Below, piece after piece: positions 42,985 through 53,974 of a stretch of DNA of 64,000 bases; the stretch's first letter is position 1; every line of letters begins with the position of its first letter. The notes below the pieces were generated by a model that ran no database searches, had not been told where the DNA came from, and was given only the letters and a program-made list of their open reading frames with translations. Made by a program: the position numbers and the translations under genes. The stretch is from Halobacillus locisalis (GTDB lineage: Bacteria > Bacillota > Bacilli > Bacillales > Halobacillaceae), in assembly GCF_013694105.1 (NCBI RefSeq), contig NZ_JACEFG010000002.1:930001-994000 (forward strand), in the 5' to 3' direction.

Positions 42985-43018
42985 AAAAGAGGTCCCAATC
43001 ATCTGGGATCTCTTTTTT
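42985..43018. terminator. bidirectional terminator between hag2 and the endonuclease gene
   Basis: AAAAGAGGTCCCA (42985-42997) pairs with TGGGATCTCTTTT (43004-43016) through one G-T pair, with T tracts on both strands. The last codons and stop of the endonuclease gene lie inside this hairpin. Confidence 0.8.
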
Positions 43019-43934
43019 CTTGAAAACATATTAAGGCTAAATCATTGTATGTTAATCCCGTAAATCGCTTTAAGGCTTCTAAATAAGATAGATTTGTTGC
43101 ATTGACGACAATTTGATATTTCTTAGAGGGGACATTCTTTTTTCTGAAAATAAATTGATATCGATGATAGAATTCCTTTTGTTCAATTGACTCAAAAATT
43201 TCGGTTAGATTCTCTAATTTTTGGTTTATTTGGTTTGTCGGTTTCGTCAAGATAATATTTGCTGGAATCGAAAGGGTCGTTCTTTTGGAGGGAGTGGGGC
43301 TGATCCTCAACTTTTGTTTCAACATTTTTCTACTCATTGAAGAATGGTGAAAGGGTGAGGTTAAGAAAAGAAAGTAGTTGATAGATGCTCTGTTATAAAT
43401 CACTAATCGTTTTTGACCATCCAATGAGAACAACAAGTTATACTTTTTATAAAGCAAATCGATCAGTTCGAGACATTCCTGTTTTGTGAATGATTCAGTA
43501 GATAAAATAATCTTTGCGGGCTTACGACCTTCCATTTTTAGGTGGCCATCATCTTGATACCACCACGCTAAGGCTTCTGGCGTCATATAATCATGAATTA
43601 AGTGGAAAGGGATTACTTTTTCACATGCATACCACTGTTCGTGTAAGTAGGTCACTAAGGGTGAAGTTTTTGATTGACAGATGTACCGTTCACTATACCC
43701 CTTTCGTAAACGAGGGTCTGTGATTTTATTGTAACTTGGTTCAGTTAGTGGAATGTAATCGGATAAGTTGGTGTAGCAATGTCCACTCCATTCTTTATCC
43801 TTAGCACAGTGAGTAAATTGAAAACGAGGTTTACGCCCCTTTTGTTTAATGATTCCGCCATCTCCTAACAGTTTTCCTGTTATCCTAGCTTTAGCTTGTT
43901 CGGGTAATTCTGTCCACACTTTCTCCAAGTTCAT
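42999..43934 (-). CDS. free-standing LAGLIDADG homing endonuclease
   Basis: 311 aa from the ATG at 43934 (GGTGGTG upstream; an ATG at 43943 adds three residues). Two LAGLIDADG-like helices are visible: ITGKLLGDGGI near residue 20 and LAWWYQDDGHL near residue 123, with acidic residues at their ends as needed for catalysis, so it is a monomeric two-motif enzyme of the LAGLIDADG_2 type. It is convergent with hag2 and its stop lies 23 bp past the hag2 stop. It is AT-richer than its neighbours and interrupts the usual hag-flaG order, so it was probably acquired. It may cut intronless hag and spread the introns; the target is not known. Confidence 0.85.
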   Translation of the reverse strand: MNLEKVWTELPEQAKARITGKLLGDGGIIKQKGRKPRFQFTHCAKDKEWSGHCYTNLSDYIPLTEPSYNKITDPRLRKGYSERYICQSKTSPLVTYLHEQWYACEKVIPFHLIHDYMTPEALAWWYQDDGHLKMEGRKPAKIILSTESFTKQECLELIDLLYKKYNLLFSLDGQKRLVIYNRASINYFLFLTSPFHHSSMSRKMLKQKLRISPTPSKRTTLSIPANIILTKPTNQINQKLENLTEIFESIEQKEFYHRYQFIFRKKNVPSKKYQIVVNATNLSYLEALKRFTGLTYNDLALICFQEKRDPR

Positions 43935-44006
43935 CACCACCATAATGCGAATGTATGTTCTTGTTTGTGTTTACCCTTTTAGAACAAAATTGATGCGCTT
44001 TTTTAT

Positions 44007-44033
44007 TCAACAATTCCTTTTATTACCCGATAC
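44007..44033 (+). promoter_or_regulatory. SigD-like promoter of flaG-fliDST
   Basis: TCAA (44007-44010), 15 nt, CCCGATAC (44026-44033): two of eight -10 positions and one -35 position deviate from the SigD consensus. Confidence 0.4.
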
Positions 44034-44072
44034 TAGTAATAACAGCAAAATACAGTCGGGGAGTTGTTAAGG

Positions 44073-44441
44073 GTGGAAATTAAAAATAATTTAAGCCAAC
44101 CACAGCTCTTGCAAAAGAACTCACAACAGAATAAAGCACCTACAACATTGCAAGAGAATAGAGAAACGATTCAAGAAGAAAAAGTGACCGAGACTTCTAT
44201 TCTTTCACCGAATGAAGAGAAAGAAAAGTTGGAAGAGATGACGAACAGTATGAATGATTTATTAAAGCCTGTTCAAACGTCACTTAAATTTGAATTTCAT
44301 GATAAATTAGAAGAATATTACGTCGCCATCGTAGACGACAGCACAGAGGAAATAATCCGAGAGATACCGCCTAAGAAAATGTTGGATTTATATGCATCAA
44401 TTGCAGAATCTCTAGGATTCATCGTCGATCACAAAATATAG
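44073..44441 (+). CDS. flaG: flagellar protein FlaG
   Basis: 122 aa from GTG 44073 (GGGGAG upstream; a TTG at 44064 is also in frame). The N-terminal half is a charged linker and the C-terminal FlaG domain (LKFEFHDKLEEYYVAIVDD ... EIIREIPPKKMLDLYASIAE) is complete. FlaG affects filament length in some bacteria. First gene of flaG-fliD-fliS-fliT. Confidence 0.9.
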   Translation: MEIKNNLSQPQLLQKNSQQNKAPTTLQENRETIQEEKVTETSILSPNEEKEKLEEMTNSMNDLLKPVQTSLKFEFHDKLEEYYVAIVDDSTEEIIREIPPKKMLDLYASIAESLGFIVDHKI

Positions 44442-44453
44442 GTAGGTGAAAGT

Positions 44454-45995
44454 ATGAGTGATATGAGAATCGGAGGCTTGGCCTCTGGAATGGATATTGA
44501 TAAATTAGTTGGCGATCTAATGAAGGCAGAGCGTCAGCCTATGAATAAGATGGAGCAAGATAAATCATGGCTCGAGTGGAAGCGGGATTCTTATCGTGAC
44601 GTAAATAAACAGTTGAATGAACTCGATACAATGGCGTTCGATATGAAATTAGAAAGATCGTTTAATTCAAAGAATACAAGTTCATCTGATCCAGCTGTAT
44701 CTGCTACAGCAACGGCAGCGGCTGGCAATGGCTCTTATACGCTAGATGTAAAAGAAGTAGCAACGGCTGCTTACAATTATAGTGAAAACAAATTGACTAA
44801 AACTGGGGAAACCTTCGACCCCGACGCGGCATTGAGTTCACAGCAAGGAAACCTCAAGAACGGAATAAATCTATCAGAGTCTTTTTCATTAACCACTTAT
44901 AATGAAGACGGGACGAAGAATGAAAGGACTTTTGATGTAGCTGGTGATAAATCACTGAATGATATTCTGAAAGAGATAAGTGATTCTGATTTAGGTGTCA
45001 GGGCGTTCTATGATAAGAGTGCTGATAAAGTGATGATTGAACGGACGGAGACAGGTAACTTCAATCAAAATAGCGGAGAATTTTTAGGCGCAGAAATTGG
45101 TTTTGACGGGTCTAATAGCTTCATGTCTACTACACTAGATATTAAGAACGGGGATAACTCTACAGGTACTTGGGAATTGAATGAAAAAGGTGGTAGTGAT
45201 GCCAAGTTCACCTATAATAATGGTTTAGAAATCACTTCTTCATCGAACGATTACACCTTAAACGGAGTTAACTTCAAATTCAATGCTGTTACAAATGGGA
45301 ACATTACAGTTGATGTTTCTAACGATGTGGATAAAGCGGTTGATAAAATCGTTGAATTCGTCGACAAATACAACAAAGTCATAGAAGATTTGAATGGAAA
45401 AACAGATGAAAAGCGTTACCGAGATTTCCCTCCATTGACCGAAAAGCAAAAAGAAGACATGGAAGAACGGGAGATCGAACTTTGGGAAGAAAAAGCGAAG
45501 AGCGGTATGCTTCGTAACGATACATCGATTGAGTCAGCGTTAAATAATATGCGTAGAGATTGGTACACGCCTGTTGAGAATGATGGAGCGTACTCAATGA
45601 TGTCTGAAATCGGAATTTCCACGTCATCAAATTACCGTGACGGTGGTAAGTTACTGATCGACGAGGATGAATTACGTACGGCTCTTAGTAAAGATCCAGA
45701 GTCTGTGCACAAATTATTTTCTGGTACAGATGAGAATCCTGGTGTAGCTCGCCGGATTGAGACAAGTATTGAGGGTACGATCAATTCAATTGAGAAAAAA
45801 GCAGGTAAATCAACGACCGTAGATAATAGCTTTATGTTAGGTCGTCAAATTGAGGACTTAAATAAAGAAATGGATAATTTCCAGGATCGACTTAATATGA
45901 TGGAGGATCGTTATTGGAGTGAGTTTGGTGCAATGGAAAAAGCCATCTCACAGATGAACCAGCAGTCGTCGTTTATCATGCAAAACTTCGGCTAA
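44454..45995 (+). CDS. fliD: flagellar filament cap protein FliD
   Basis: 513-aa capping protein that guides flagellin polymerisation at the filament tip. The N-terminal RIGGLASGMDIDKLVGDLMKA motif and the C-terminal coiled coil (LGRQIEDLNKEMDNFQDRLNMME) are clear. The length is near the family norm. Starts 12 bp after flaG. Confidence 0.95.
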   Translation: MSDMRIGGLASGMDIDKLVGDLMKAERQPMNKMEQDKSWLEWKRDSYRDVNKQLNELDTMAFDMKLERSFNSKNTSSSDPAVSATATAAAGNGSYTLDVKEVATAAYNYSENKLTKTGETFDPDAALSSQQGNLKNGINLSESFSLTTYNEDGTKNERTFDVAGDKSLNDILKEISDSDLGVRAFYDKSADKVMIERTETGNFNQNSGEFLGAEIGFDGSNSFMSTTLDIKNGDNSTGTWELNEKGGSDAKFTYNNGLEITSSSNDYTLNGVNFKFNAVTNGNITVDVSNDVDKAVDKIVEFVDKYNKVIEDLNGKTDEKRYRDFPPLTEKQKEDMEEREIELWEEKAKSGMLRNDTSIESALNNMRRDWYTPVENDGAYSMMSEIGISTSSNYRDGGKLLIDEDELRTALSKDPESVHKLFSGTDENPGVARRIETSIEGTINSIEKKAGKSTTVDNSFMLGRQIEDLNKEMDNFQDRLNMMEDRYWSEFGAMEKAISQMNQQSSFIMQNFG

Positions 45996-46022
45996 CGTAT
46001 TAAATAAAGGAGTGTTGGCTAT

Positions 46023-46412
46023 ATGTCCATCCAAGCCTATCAGAATAATTCAGTAGAAACCGCCTCCCCAGGCGAATTGACATTAATGTTGTATAATGGC
46101 TGCATCAAGTTTATTAAAGCGGGTCGTAAAGCTATGGAAAATAAAGAAATTGAAAAGAAGAATACAAATATCCAAAAAGCTCAAAACATCATTCAAGAGC
46201 TTATGGTCACGATGAATCAAGACTATGCAGTTTCCCAAGAGATTCTGCCTCTTTATGATTACATGAACCGTCGCTTGGTGGAGGCGAATACCAAGAATGA
46301 CCTTGAAATCTTAGATGAAGTTCAAGGACTAGCTGTTGAGTTTCGTGACACGTGGAAACAGGTCATTCTGCAAACGAGACAGTCTCAGCATGCACAAAGT
46401 GGGCAAGCGTAG
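46023..46412 (+). CDS. fliS: flagellin export chaperone FliS
   Basis: 129-aa helical chaperone that holds the flagellin C terminus before export. YQNNSVETASPGELTLMLYNGCIKF is the family signature. Its normal target is the very segment encoded by exon 2 of both hag genes, so unspliced flagellin would escape it (inference). GGAGTG precedes the ATG. Confidence 0.95.
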   Translation: MSIQAYQNNSVETASPGELTLMLYNGCIKFIKAGRKAMENKEIEKKNTNIQKAQNIIQELMVTMNQDYAVSQEILPLYDYMNRRLVEANTKNDLEILDEVQGLAVEFRDTWKQVILQTRQSQHAQSGQA

Positions 46413-46756
46413 TGAGTACGTGGCAACAATTTTTGACCATCACGACAAAACTGGATGAAATCGTTCATAGTCCGACTGAAAAACGCTCGCATGTTGTTGA
46501 GGAAGTAGAACGTCTATTAGAAGAACGGGAAGCGATCATGTACGAGCTTCCCCAACCAACCGAAGCAGAAAAACCGCTCCTCGAAGAAGTCAAAAAACGC
46601 GATCTCAAGATCAATCAAAAGCTTGAGTTTCTTTTCAATGACCTGAAGCGCGACATGCGTAACAATAAGAAGCAGAAGGCCAGCAAGAAGCAGTACACAA
46701 ATCCCTATCAAAACGTATCGAGTTACGATGGGATGTTTTTAGACTCTAAAAAGTAG
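46412..46756 (+). CDS. fliT: FliT-like flagellar chaperone
   Basis: 114 aa from a GTG that overlaps the fliS stop by one base, indicating translational coupling. Helical and charged (VVEEVERLLEEREAIMYEL, KRDLKINQKLEFLFNDLKRDM). Position and size fit fliT of B. subtilis, which chaperones FliD. Sequence identity is low in this family, so the name rests partly on location. Confidence 0.75.
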   Translation: MSTWQQFLTITTKLDEIVHSPTEKRSHVVEEVERLLEEREAIMYELPQPTEAEKPLLEEVKKRDLKINQKLEFLFNDLKRDMRNNKKQKASKKQYTNPYQNVSSYDGMFLDSKK

Positions 46757-46769
46757 GATCGGTGATTTT

Positions 46770-47153
46770 TTGGTAGAACTGACAAAAGATATGCATCAAA
46801 TGTTAACGCATTACGACGAGCTTCTGAACACAATCAGTGAGGGGCTTATATACTTAGAACAAAACATTTCAGAAGAAGCACCACCTGAAGCACAGCGTGT
46901 GTTTGAAGATACGTTGCTTGCGCTTGAACAGGTGAGTGTCAGCCATGAACAGATGGTGACGATTTTTGAAAATGATCCAGAAGTGCAAACGTTGATTGAG
47001 GATTTCCACGATATCGTAAAGCTATTGCAGGGATGGTTCACGCTTTCGTCGAATGAGGAGAAGCGTCGATTGCTGGCTGATCAGGTTGTTCCTGCCTTTG
47101 AATCGTGGAAAGCTCGGATTCAGTCGTTCATCAAACCACATATTGCGCATTAA
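46770..47153 (+). CDS. unrecognised helical protein at the end of the fliDST operon
   Basis: 127 aa from a TTG start, 13 bp after fliT, with GGATCGGTGA upstream. Acidic and fully helical by pattern (HYDELLNTISEGLIYLEQN, LIEDFHDIVKLLQGWF), no signal peptide. A terminator follows, so it is the last gene of the flagellar operon. I know no family; the size and shape suggest another small flagellar chaperone or binding protein. Confidence 0.65.
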   Translation: MVELTKDMHQMLTHYDELLNTISEGLIYLEQNISEEAPPEAQRVFEDTLLALEQVSVSHEQMVTIFENDPEVQTLIEDFHDIVKLLQGWFTLSSNEEKRRLLADQVVPAFESWKARIQSFIKPHIAH

Positions 47154-47157
47154 TTAG

Positions 47158-47186
47158 AAAAGCACCCTGCGCGTGGGTGCTTTTTT
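47158..47186 (+). terminator. Rho-independent terminator of the fliDST operon
   Basis: AAAAGCACCC/GGGTGCTTTT with a 7-nt loop and T tract. The remaining gap to the hpf promoter (47187-47361) shows nothing else. Confidence 0.85.
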
Positions 47187-47361
47187 ATTATTTTAATTGA
47201 TGAGCTCTCCAACAAAATCCGCCTAAAGAGGTCAATTTCCGATTCGCGAATCTAAATTCAGTCTATAACTTACAAAATTATTCCCCGTCCCATCAAGCCC
47301 TCATCACCGCTTCCTCCTCTTCCAACAAATACCGACACAAAAACGACAAAATATTTCGAAA

Positions 47362-47387
47362 GTTTATGCAGGAAAGCCCCCGGGTAT
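47362..47387 (+). promoter_or_regulatory. SigB-type promoter of hpf
   Basis: GTTTAT (47362-47367), a 14-nt gap and GGGTAT (47382-47387) match the general-stress SigB pattern GTTTAA-N12-14-GGGTAT. B. subtilis hpf (yvyD) is known to be SigB-controlled. Confidence 0.7.
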
Positions 47388-47430
47388 GATAGAATATATA
47401 TCACATAAGGATGAAAGGAGGACACTTCTT

Positions 47431-47991
47431 ATGCTACAATACAACATTCGTGGTGAGAACCTAGAAGTGACAGATTCTATTAAGGACTATGTGGAGAAAA
47501 AGGTGGGCAAGCTTGAACGCTACTTTGATACTCCGCCATCTTCTGAGGTTCACGTAAATTTAAGTGTCTATAATGATGAGCAGACAATCGAGGTAACGAT
47601 CCCGATGAAGAACTTGCTTCTTCGCGCGGAGGAACACAACACAGACTTATACGCTGCCATCGACCTTGTGGTTGATAAATTGGAGCGACAGATTCGCAAG
47701 CATAAAACGAAGGTTAACCGTCGTTTCCGCCAAGAGGGTGCTCCGAAATATGTCTTCGCTGAACTTGAGCGTGAATCACGCCAAGAAGCGGTAGAGGAAC
47801 AAGATAGTGAATTTGATGTTGAAATTGTAAAAACGAAACGATTCGATCTGAAACCGATGGATAGTGAAGAAGCAGCCCTTCAAATGGACATGCTTGGACA
47901 CAATTTCTACGTATTCACGAATGCGAATACGGATGAAACGAACATCGTGTACAAACGTCGTGACGGTCGTTATGGCCTAATCGAAACATGA
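47431..47991 (+). CDS. hpf: long-form ribosome hibernation promoting factor
   Basis: 186 aa from ATG 47431 behind AAAGGAGG. The N-terminal HPF/RaiA domain (about 1-100, YNIRGENLEVTDSIKDYVEKK) binds the 30S decoding region; the C-terminal dimerisation domain (about 125-186, KRFDLKPMDSEEAALQMDML) joins two ribosomes into 100S particles. The upstream SigB-type promoter fits stress or stationary-phase induction. Confidence 0.95.
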   Translation: MLQYNIRGENLEVTDSIKDYVEKKVGKLERYFDTPPSSEVHVNLSVYNDEQTIEVTIPMKNLLLRAEEHNTDLYAAIDLVVDKLERQIRKHKTKVNRRFRQEGAPKYVFAELERESRQEAVEEQDSEFDVEIVKTKRFDLKPMDSEEAALQMDMLGHNFYVFTNANTDETNIVYKRRDGRYGLIET

Positions 47992-48003
47992 TCTAGTAAT
48001 CGC

Positions 48004-48035
48004 AAGCCACCTCTACTTCGGTAGGGGTGGCTTTT
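48004..48035 (+). terminator. Rho-independent terminator of hpf
   Basis: AAGCCACCTCTAC/GTAGGGGTGGCTT with a 4-nt loop and TTTTT. Confidence 0.85.
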
Positions 48036-48195
48036 TGATAGAAAAAGAGATTCTCTCATCATGGAGCATTCAAAAAACGCTTTTTCTCATAGTGAAAATG
48101 GTTTTTTCTACCTTCAATCACCTAGAAAAATGCAAAATCCCTATTTCGACAGCTTTCGCTCCCTATGGTAAAAAAGAAGGAGAGGAGGTGATGGA

Positions 48196-48384
48196 ATGAA
48201 CGGAACCTGCCACGATTGCAGCTATGTCTATGAAAAATTGAAGCAGCAAGAAGAAACGATTGCTCAGCTTGTTCAGATTATCGGATCGACGAATCAGAAA
48301 GTGATTGATTTACATAAACGACAGATGGGTGTCGAGCACCAGATTCTTCGTGAACAACCTCTTCCTTTTCCTTCAGCCAGATAA
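48196..48384 (+). CDS. small hypothetical protein with an N-terminal CxxC
   Basis: 62 aa. GGAGAGGAGGTG lies just upstream of the ATG, a strong ribosome site. The N-terminal CHDC pair may bind metal, followed by a coiled-coil-like helix (YEKLKQQEETIAQLVQII). No membrane segment. Sits between hpf and secA; family not recognised. Confidence 0.6.
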   Translation: MNGTCHDCSYVYEKLKQQEETIAQLVQIIGSTNQKVIDLHKRQMGVEHQILREQPLPFPSAR

Positions 48385-48494
48385 CCTCCAGATTCCCTCG
48401 TGGATTAATTGCGAGCCTGCTTCTCTTAGTGTTATGATAAGTAATGGATTATAGTATTCAACCGAGATTTGATATCTATAGAGGAGCGGTTTCA

Positions 48495-51008
<2,514 letters not shown>

Positions 51009-51076
51009 GGACGTAAGGCACTCTCTGTCTTTGAGAGTGTCTTCCCTTGTCTATAGAAGAAATAGGAGTGATTGGT

Positions 51077-52181
51077 ATGGATATGGCAGAAATTCGCCAT
51101 GCATTAGACAATACAGCTACACGTTTAGCGGACTTCAGGGGGTCTCTTTGACGTCGATCAAAAGAAGACCCGCATTGCTGAATTAGAAGAACAGATGACC
51201 GAGCCTGGCTTCTGGGATGACCAGCAGACGGCGCAAAAAGTCATCGATGAAGTGAACGGACTGAAAGGGCTTGTGCATACGCTTGAAGAGCATGAAGAAA
51301 CGCACGAGAACTTAGAAGTGTCCTATGAGCTTGTGAAAGAAGAAGACGATGAAGACCTTCGCGAAGAATTAGTCGAACAAGTGCAACAGCTGAAGTCTTC
51401 ACTCGACCAATATGAGCTCAACATCTTGTTAAGCGAACCGTATGATAAAAACAATGCGATTTTGGAACTGCACCCAGGTGCTGGAGGTACCGAATCACAG
51501 GACTGGGCGAGCATGCTTCTTCGTATGTACACGCGTTGGGCCGAGCGCCGTGGTTTTTCTGTTTCGACGATGGATTACCTTCCGGGTGATGAAGCCGGCG
51601 TGAAGAGCGTGACGCTGTTAATCAAAGGTCACAATGCTTACGGCTATTTGAAAGCGGAAAAAGGCGTACACCGTCTCGTTCGTATTTCGCCGTTTGACTC
51701 GTCTGGTCGTCGTCACACGTCGTTTGTGTCATGTGAAGTGATGCCTGAATTCAACGATGAAATCGAAATCGATGTGAAGACGGAAGATTTGAAGATCGAT
51801 ACGTACCGCTCCAGTGGTGCCGGTGGACAGCACGTCAACACGACGGACTCGGCCGTTCGTATTACGCACCTGCCGACGAACACGGTCGTGACGTGTCAGT
51901 CCGAGCGTTCGCAAATCAAGAACCGTGAGCAAGCGATGAAAATGTTGAAGGCGAAACTCTATCAGCTCGAGATCGAGCGCCAACAGCAACAGCTTGATGA
52001 TATTCGCGGGGAACAAAAAGAAATCGGCTGGGGAAGCCAGATCCGTTCGTACGTCTTCCACCCGTATTCCATGGTCAAAGACCACCGTACGAATACGGAA
52101 ATCGGGAACACGCAAGGCGTTATGGACGGCGACTTGGATAAGTTCATCAACGCTTACCTCCGTTCGAAAATGGATCAGTAA
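51077..52181 (+). CDS. prfB: peptide chain release factor 2, with programmed +1 frameshift
   Basis: Terminates translation at UGA and UAA. The 24-codon first frame starts at ATG 51077 and reaches an in-frame TGA at 51149-51151; the long second frame runs to 52181. The junction AGGGGGTCTCTTTGAC (51137-51152) has the internal Shine-Dalgarno and the CTT-TGA slip site of prfB autoregulation, so low RF2 promotes the shift. The shifted product continues [19 protein letters not shown] loop [10 protein letters not shown] near residue 247. Not a pseudogene. Confidence 0.95.
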
Positions 52182-52214
52182 TAAGAAGGTTCTGTTAGAT
52201 CATATAAGAATGTC

Positions 52215-52337
52215 GTGGGATGGAAAACGACTCGCTTTCCTGCGGGGGAGCCGGCAAGCCTCCTCGTTCGTTAACACTCTCTGTGGGGTCTAGCCTAGGT
52301 CCTTCTCCCGCGGGAGTCTCCCCGTTTTCCATCCCAC
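52215..52337. repeat. palindromic element, copy 1
   Basis: Ends in a perfect 15-bp inverted repeat, GTGGGATGGAAAACG (52215-52229) with 52323-52337. Interior: CTCGCTTTCCTGCGGGGGAG, CCGGCAAGCCTCCTCG, CTGTGGGGTC and TTCTCCCGCGGGAGTCTC. The interior closely matches copy 3 at 59233, but the terminal arms differ. Confidence 0.8.
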
Positions 52338-52440
52338 TATGCTACAAATAGTGGAAACAGAACCTTGCCAAACATTATGCGTTTATCCATAGCAGTCCTC
52401 TTTGTAGGGGATCTCAAGAGGTTCACACTTCCTCTCGCAA

Positions 52441-52561
52441 GGTGGCGTGGAAACGGCGACACTCCTGCAGGATCCTGAGGCTTGGGTGAGATCCCGCAGG
52501 TCGCGAAGCGATTGAGGAAGCTCACCGCCTCCTGCGGAAAGGGAGTCGTTTCCACGCCACC
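52441..52561. repeat. palindromic element, copy 2 (opposite orientation)
   Basis: Perfect 15-bp terminal inverted repeat GGTGGCGTGGAAACG (52441-52455) with 52547-52561. Read on the minus strand its interior starts ACTCCCTTTCCGCAGGAGG, clearly related to copies 1 and 3 but more diverged. Confidence 0.7.
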
Positions 52562-52610
52562 GGCTCCTTCTCTTTTTGGAAGAACCGAAAATGGCTTTCG
52601 CGGGCACACT

Positions 52611-52645
52611 AAGGAGACGCTCACTGCGGTGGGCGTCTCCTTTTT
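52611..52645 (+). terminator. terminator-like hairpin upstream of gtaB
   Basis: AAGGAGACGCTCAC (52611-52624) pairs with GTGGGCGTCTCCTT (52629-52642), then TTTTT. It ends transcription from upstream or attenuates gtaB. Confidence 0.7.
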
Positions 52646-52714
52646 CGCTACCCTAGGCATAAAATCTCTGCTATGATAGAACTACTAAAATATTTCCAAA
52701 AGGCGGTGGGTGCG

Positions 52715-53599
52715 ATGAAAGTGAAAAAGGCGATTATCCCGGCGGCGGGACTTGGGACACGCTTTTTGCCAGCGACAAAAGCGATGCCGAAAGAAATGCT
52801 GCCGATTGTCGACAAGCCGACGATTCAGTATATTGTCGAAGAAGCGATTGCCTCAGGCATTGAGGACATCATTATCGTGACAGGGAAAGGGAAACGGTCG
52901 ATCGAGGATCATTTCGACCATGCCTTTGAGCTGGAGGACAACCTTTATAAGAAAGGAAAGTTCGAACTCTTGGACGAAGTGAAGCAGTCGGCGCAAGTGG
53001 ACATTCACTACATACGTCAAAAAGAACCGAGAGGACTCGGCCATGCGGTCTGGTGTGCCCGCAAGTTCATCGGCAACGAGCCGTTTGCGGTTTTGCTTGG
53101 GGATGACATCGTCAGGTCGGATGAGCCTTGTTTGAAACAGTTGATCAATCAGTATGATGAAACGGAATCATCTGTGATCGGCGTAAAACAAGTGCCTCAC
53201 GAAGAGACGAACCGGTACGGCATCATCGCACCGAAAAATCAAACCGAACGCCGTTATGAAGTCGAGCATTTCGTCGAGAAGCCGGCCGTGGAAGATGCGC
53301 CGTCCAACTTGGCGATCATCGGCCGCTACGTCTTCACGCCTGAAATCATGGATTTGCTTGGCACACAAGACATCGGAGCGGGCGGTGAAATACAGCTGAC
53401 CGATGCGATCGAACGCTTGAACATGTCCCAGCCTGTGTATGGCTATGAATTTAAGGGCGACCGCTATGATGTCGGGGATCAGCTCGGATTTATCAAAACG
53501 ACGATTGCCCTCGCAATGGAGCGCGAGTCGATGCGCGACGATGTGCTTCATTTAATGGAAGAAGTGCTGAATGAACAGAAGAATACCAAAAAGCAGTGA
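52715..53599 (+). CDS. gtaB: UTP-glucose-1-phosphate uridylyltransferase
   Basis: Makes UDP-glucose for teichoic acid glycosylation and glycolipids. 294 aa from ATG 52715 (AAGGCGG upstream). The nucleotide-binding [19 protein letters not shown] segment is near residue 10, and [14 protein letters not shown] and GEIQLTDAI follow. Works downstream of the phosphoglucomutase at 9002. Isolated between repeat-rich intergenic regions. Confidence 0.95.
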   Translation: MKVKKAIIPAAGLGTRFLPATKAMPKEMLPIVDKPTIQYIVEEAIASGIEDIIIVTGKGKRSIEDHFDHAFELEDNLYKKGKFELLDEVKQSAQVDIHYIRQKEPRGLGHAVWCARKFIGNEPFAVLLGDDIVRSDEPCLKQLINQYDETESSVIGVKQVPHEETNRYGIIAPKNQTERRYEVEHFVEKPAVEDAPSNLAIIGRYVFTPEIMDLLGTQDIGAGGEIQLTDAIERLNMSQPVYGYEFKGDRYDVGDQLGFIKTTIALAMERESMRDDVLHLMEEVLNEQKNTKKQ

Positions 53600-53622
53600 T
53601 GAGCTCTCATCGCTGCTTTTTT
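53588..53622 (+). terminator. Rho-independent terminator overlapping the gtaB stop
   Basis: AAAGCAGTGATGAG pairs with CTCATCGCTGCTTT, then TTT. The left arm includes the stop codon. Confidence 0.85.
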
Positions 53623-53649
53623 ATCTCCACAGTTTCTAATTTGCAGGTT

Positions 53650-53835
53650 CCATAAAAGTGTAGTGAGACGCTCTCTCTCAACGGTTTTGCTTGGGATCAG
53701 TCAGCAAAACCGCCGTGATCAAGACGATCTCAACCGTATAGGCGAATTTCTTTGGAAGAAAGTGCGGTGAGAGACGCTATCTCGACCGTTTTGAGTCTAT
53801 ACAAGCTCCGAAACGGTCGAGAAACTTTCAAACGT
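53650..53835 (+). repeat. 52-bp-period repeat array, locus 4 (three copies plus an inverted fragment)
   Basis: Copies begin at 53658 (GTGTAGTGAGACGC), 53710 (CCGCCGTGATCAAGACG) and 53762 (GTGCGGTGAGAGACGC), exactly 52 bp apart, each followed by TCTCAACGGTTTTG-, TCTCAACCGTAT- or TCTCGACCGTTTTG-type ends. An inverted end fragment, CGAAACGGTCGAGAAA, lies at 53809-53824. No gene lies in 53623-53974. Confidence 0.7.
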
Positions 53836-53974
53836 ATAAATCCCAGTGCTTGGTAAACGCTAAGCGAAACCAGCTCTTTACCGTATTAATGCGTTATTTT
53901 AATCGCATTTACACGGGTATTCCCTAGTGTTATACTCCTTTACGGTTTACATAACAGAGTAGGGAGAGAACAAC

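Noticed and set aside
51077-51151. prfB as a frameshifted pseudogene
   Set aside because: The canonical recoding signal is present at the frame change.
52337-52676. ORFs across the palindromic elements upstream of gtaB
   Set aside because: They follow the hairpin repeats on both strands, and the predicted proteins have no domain or ribosome site.
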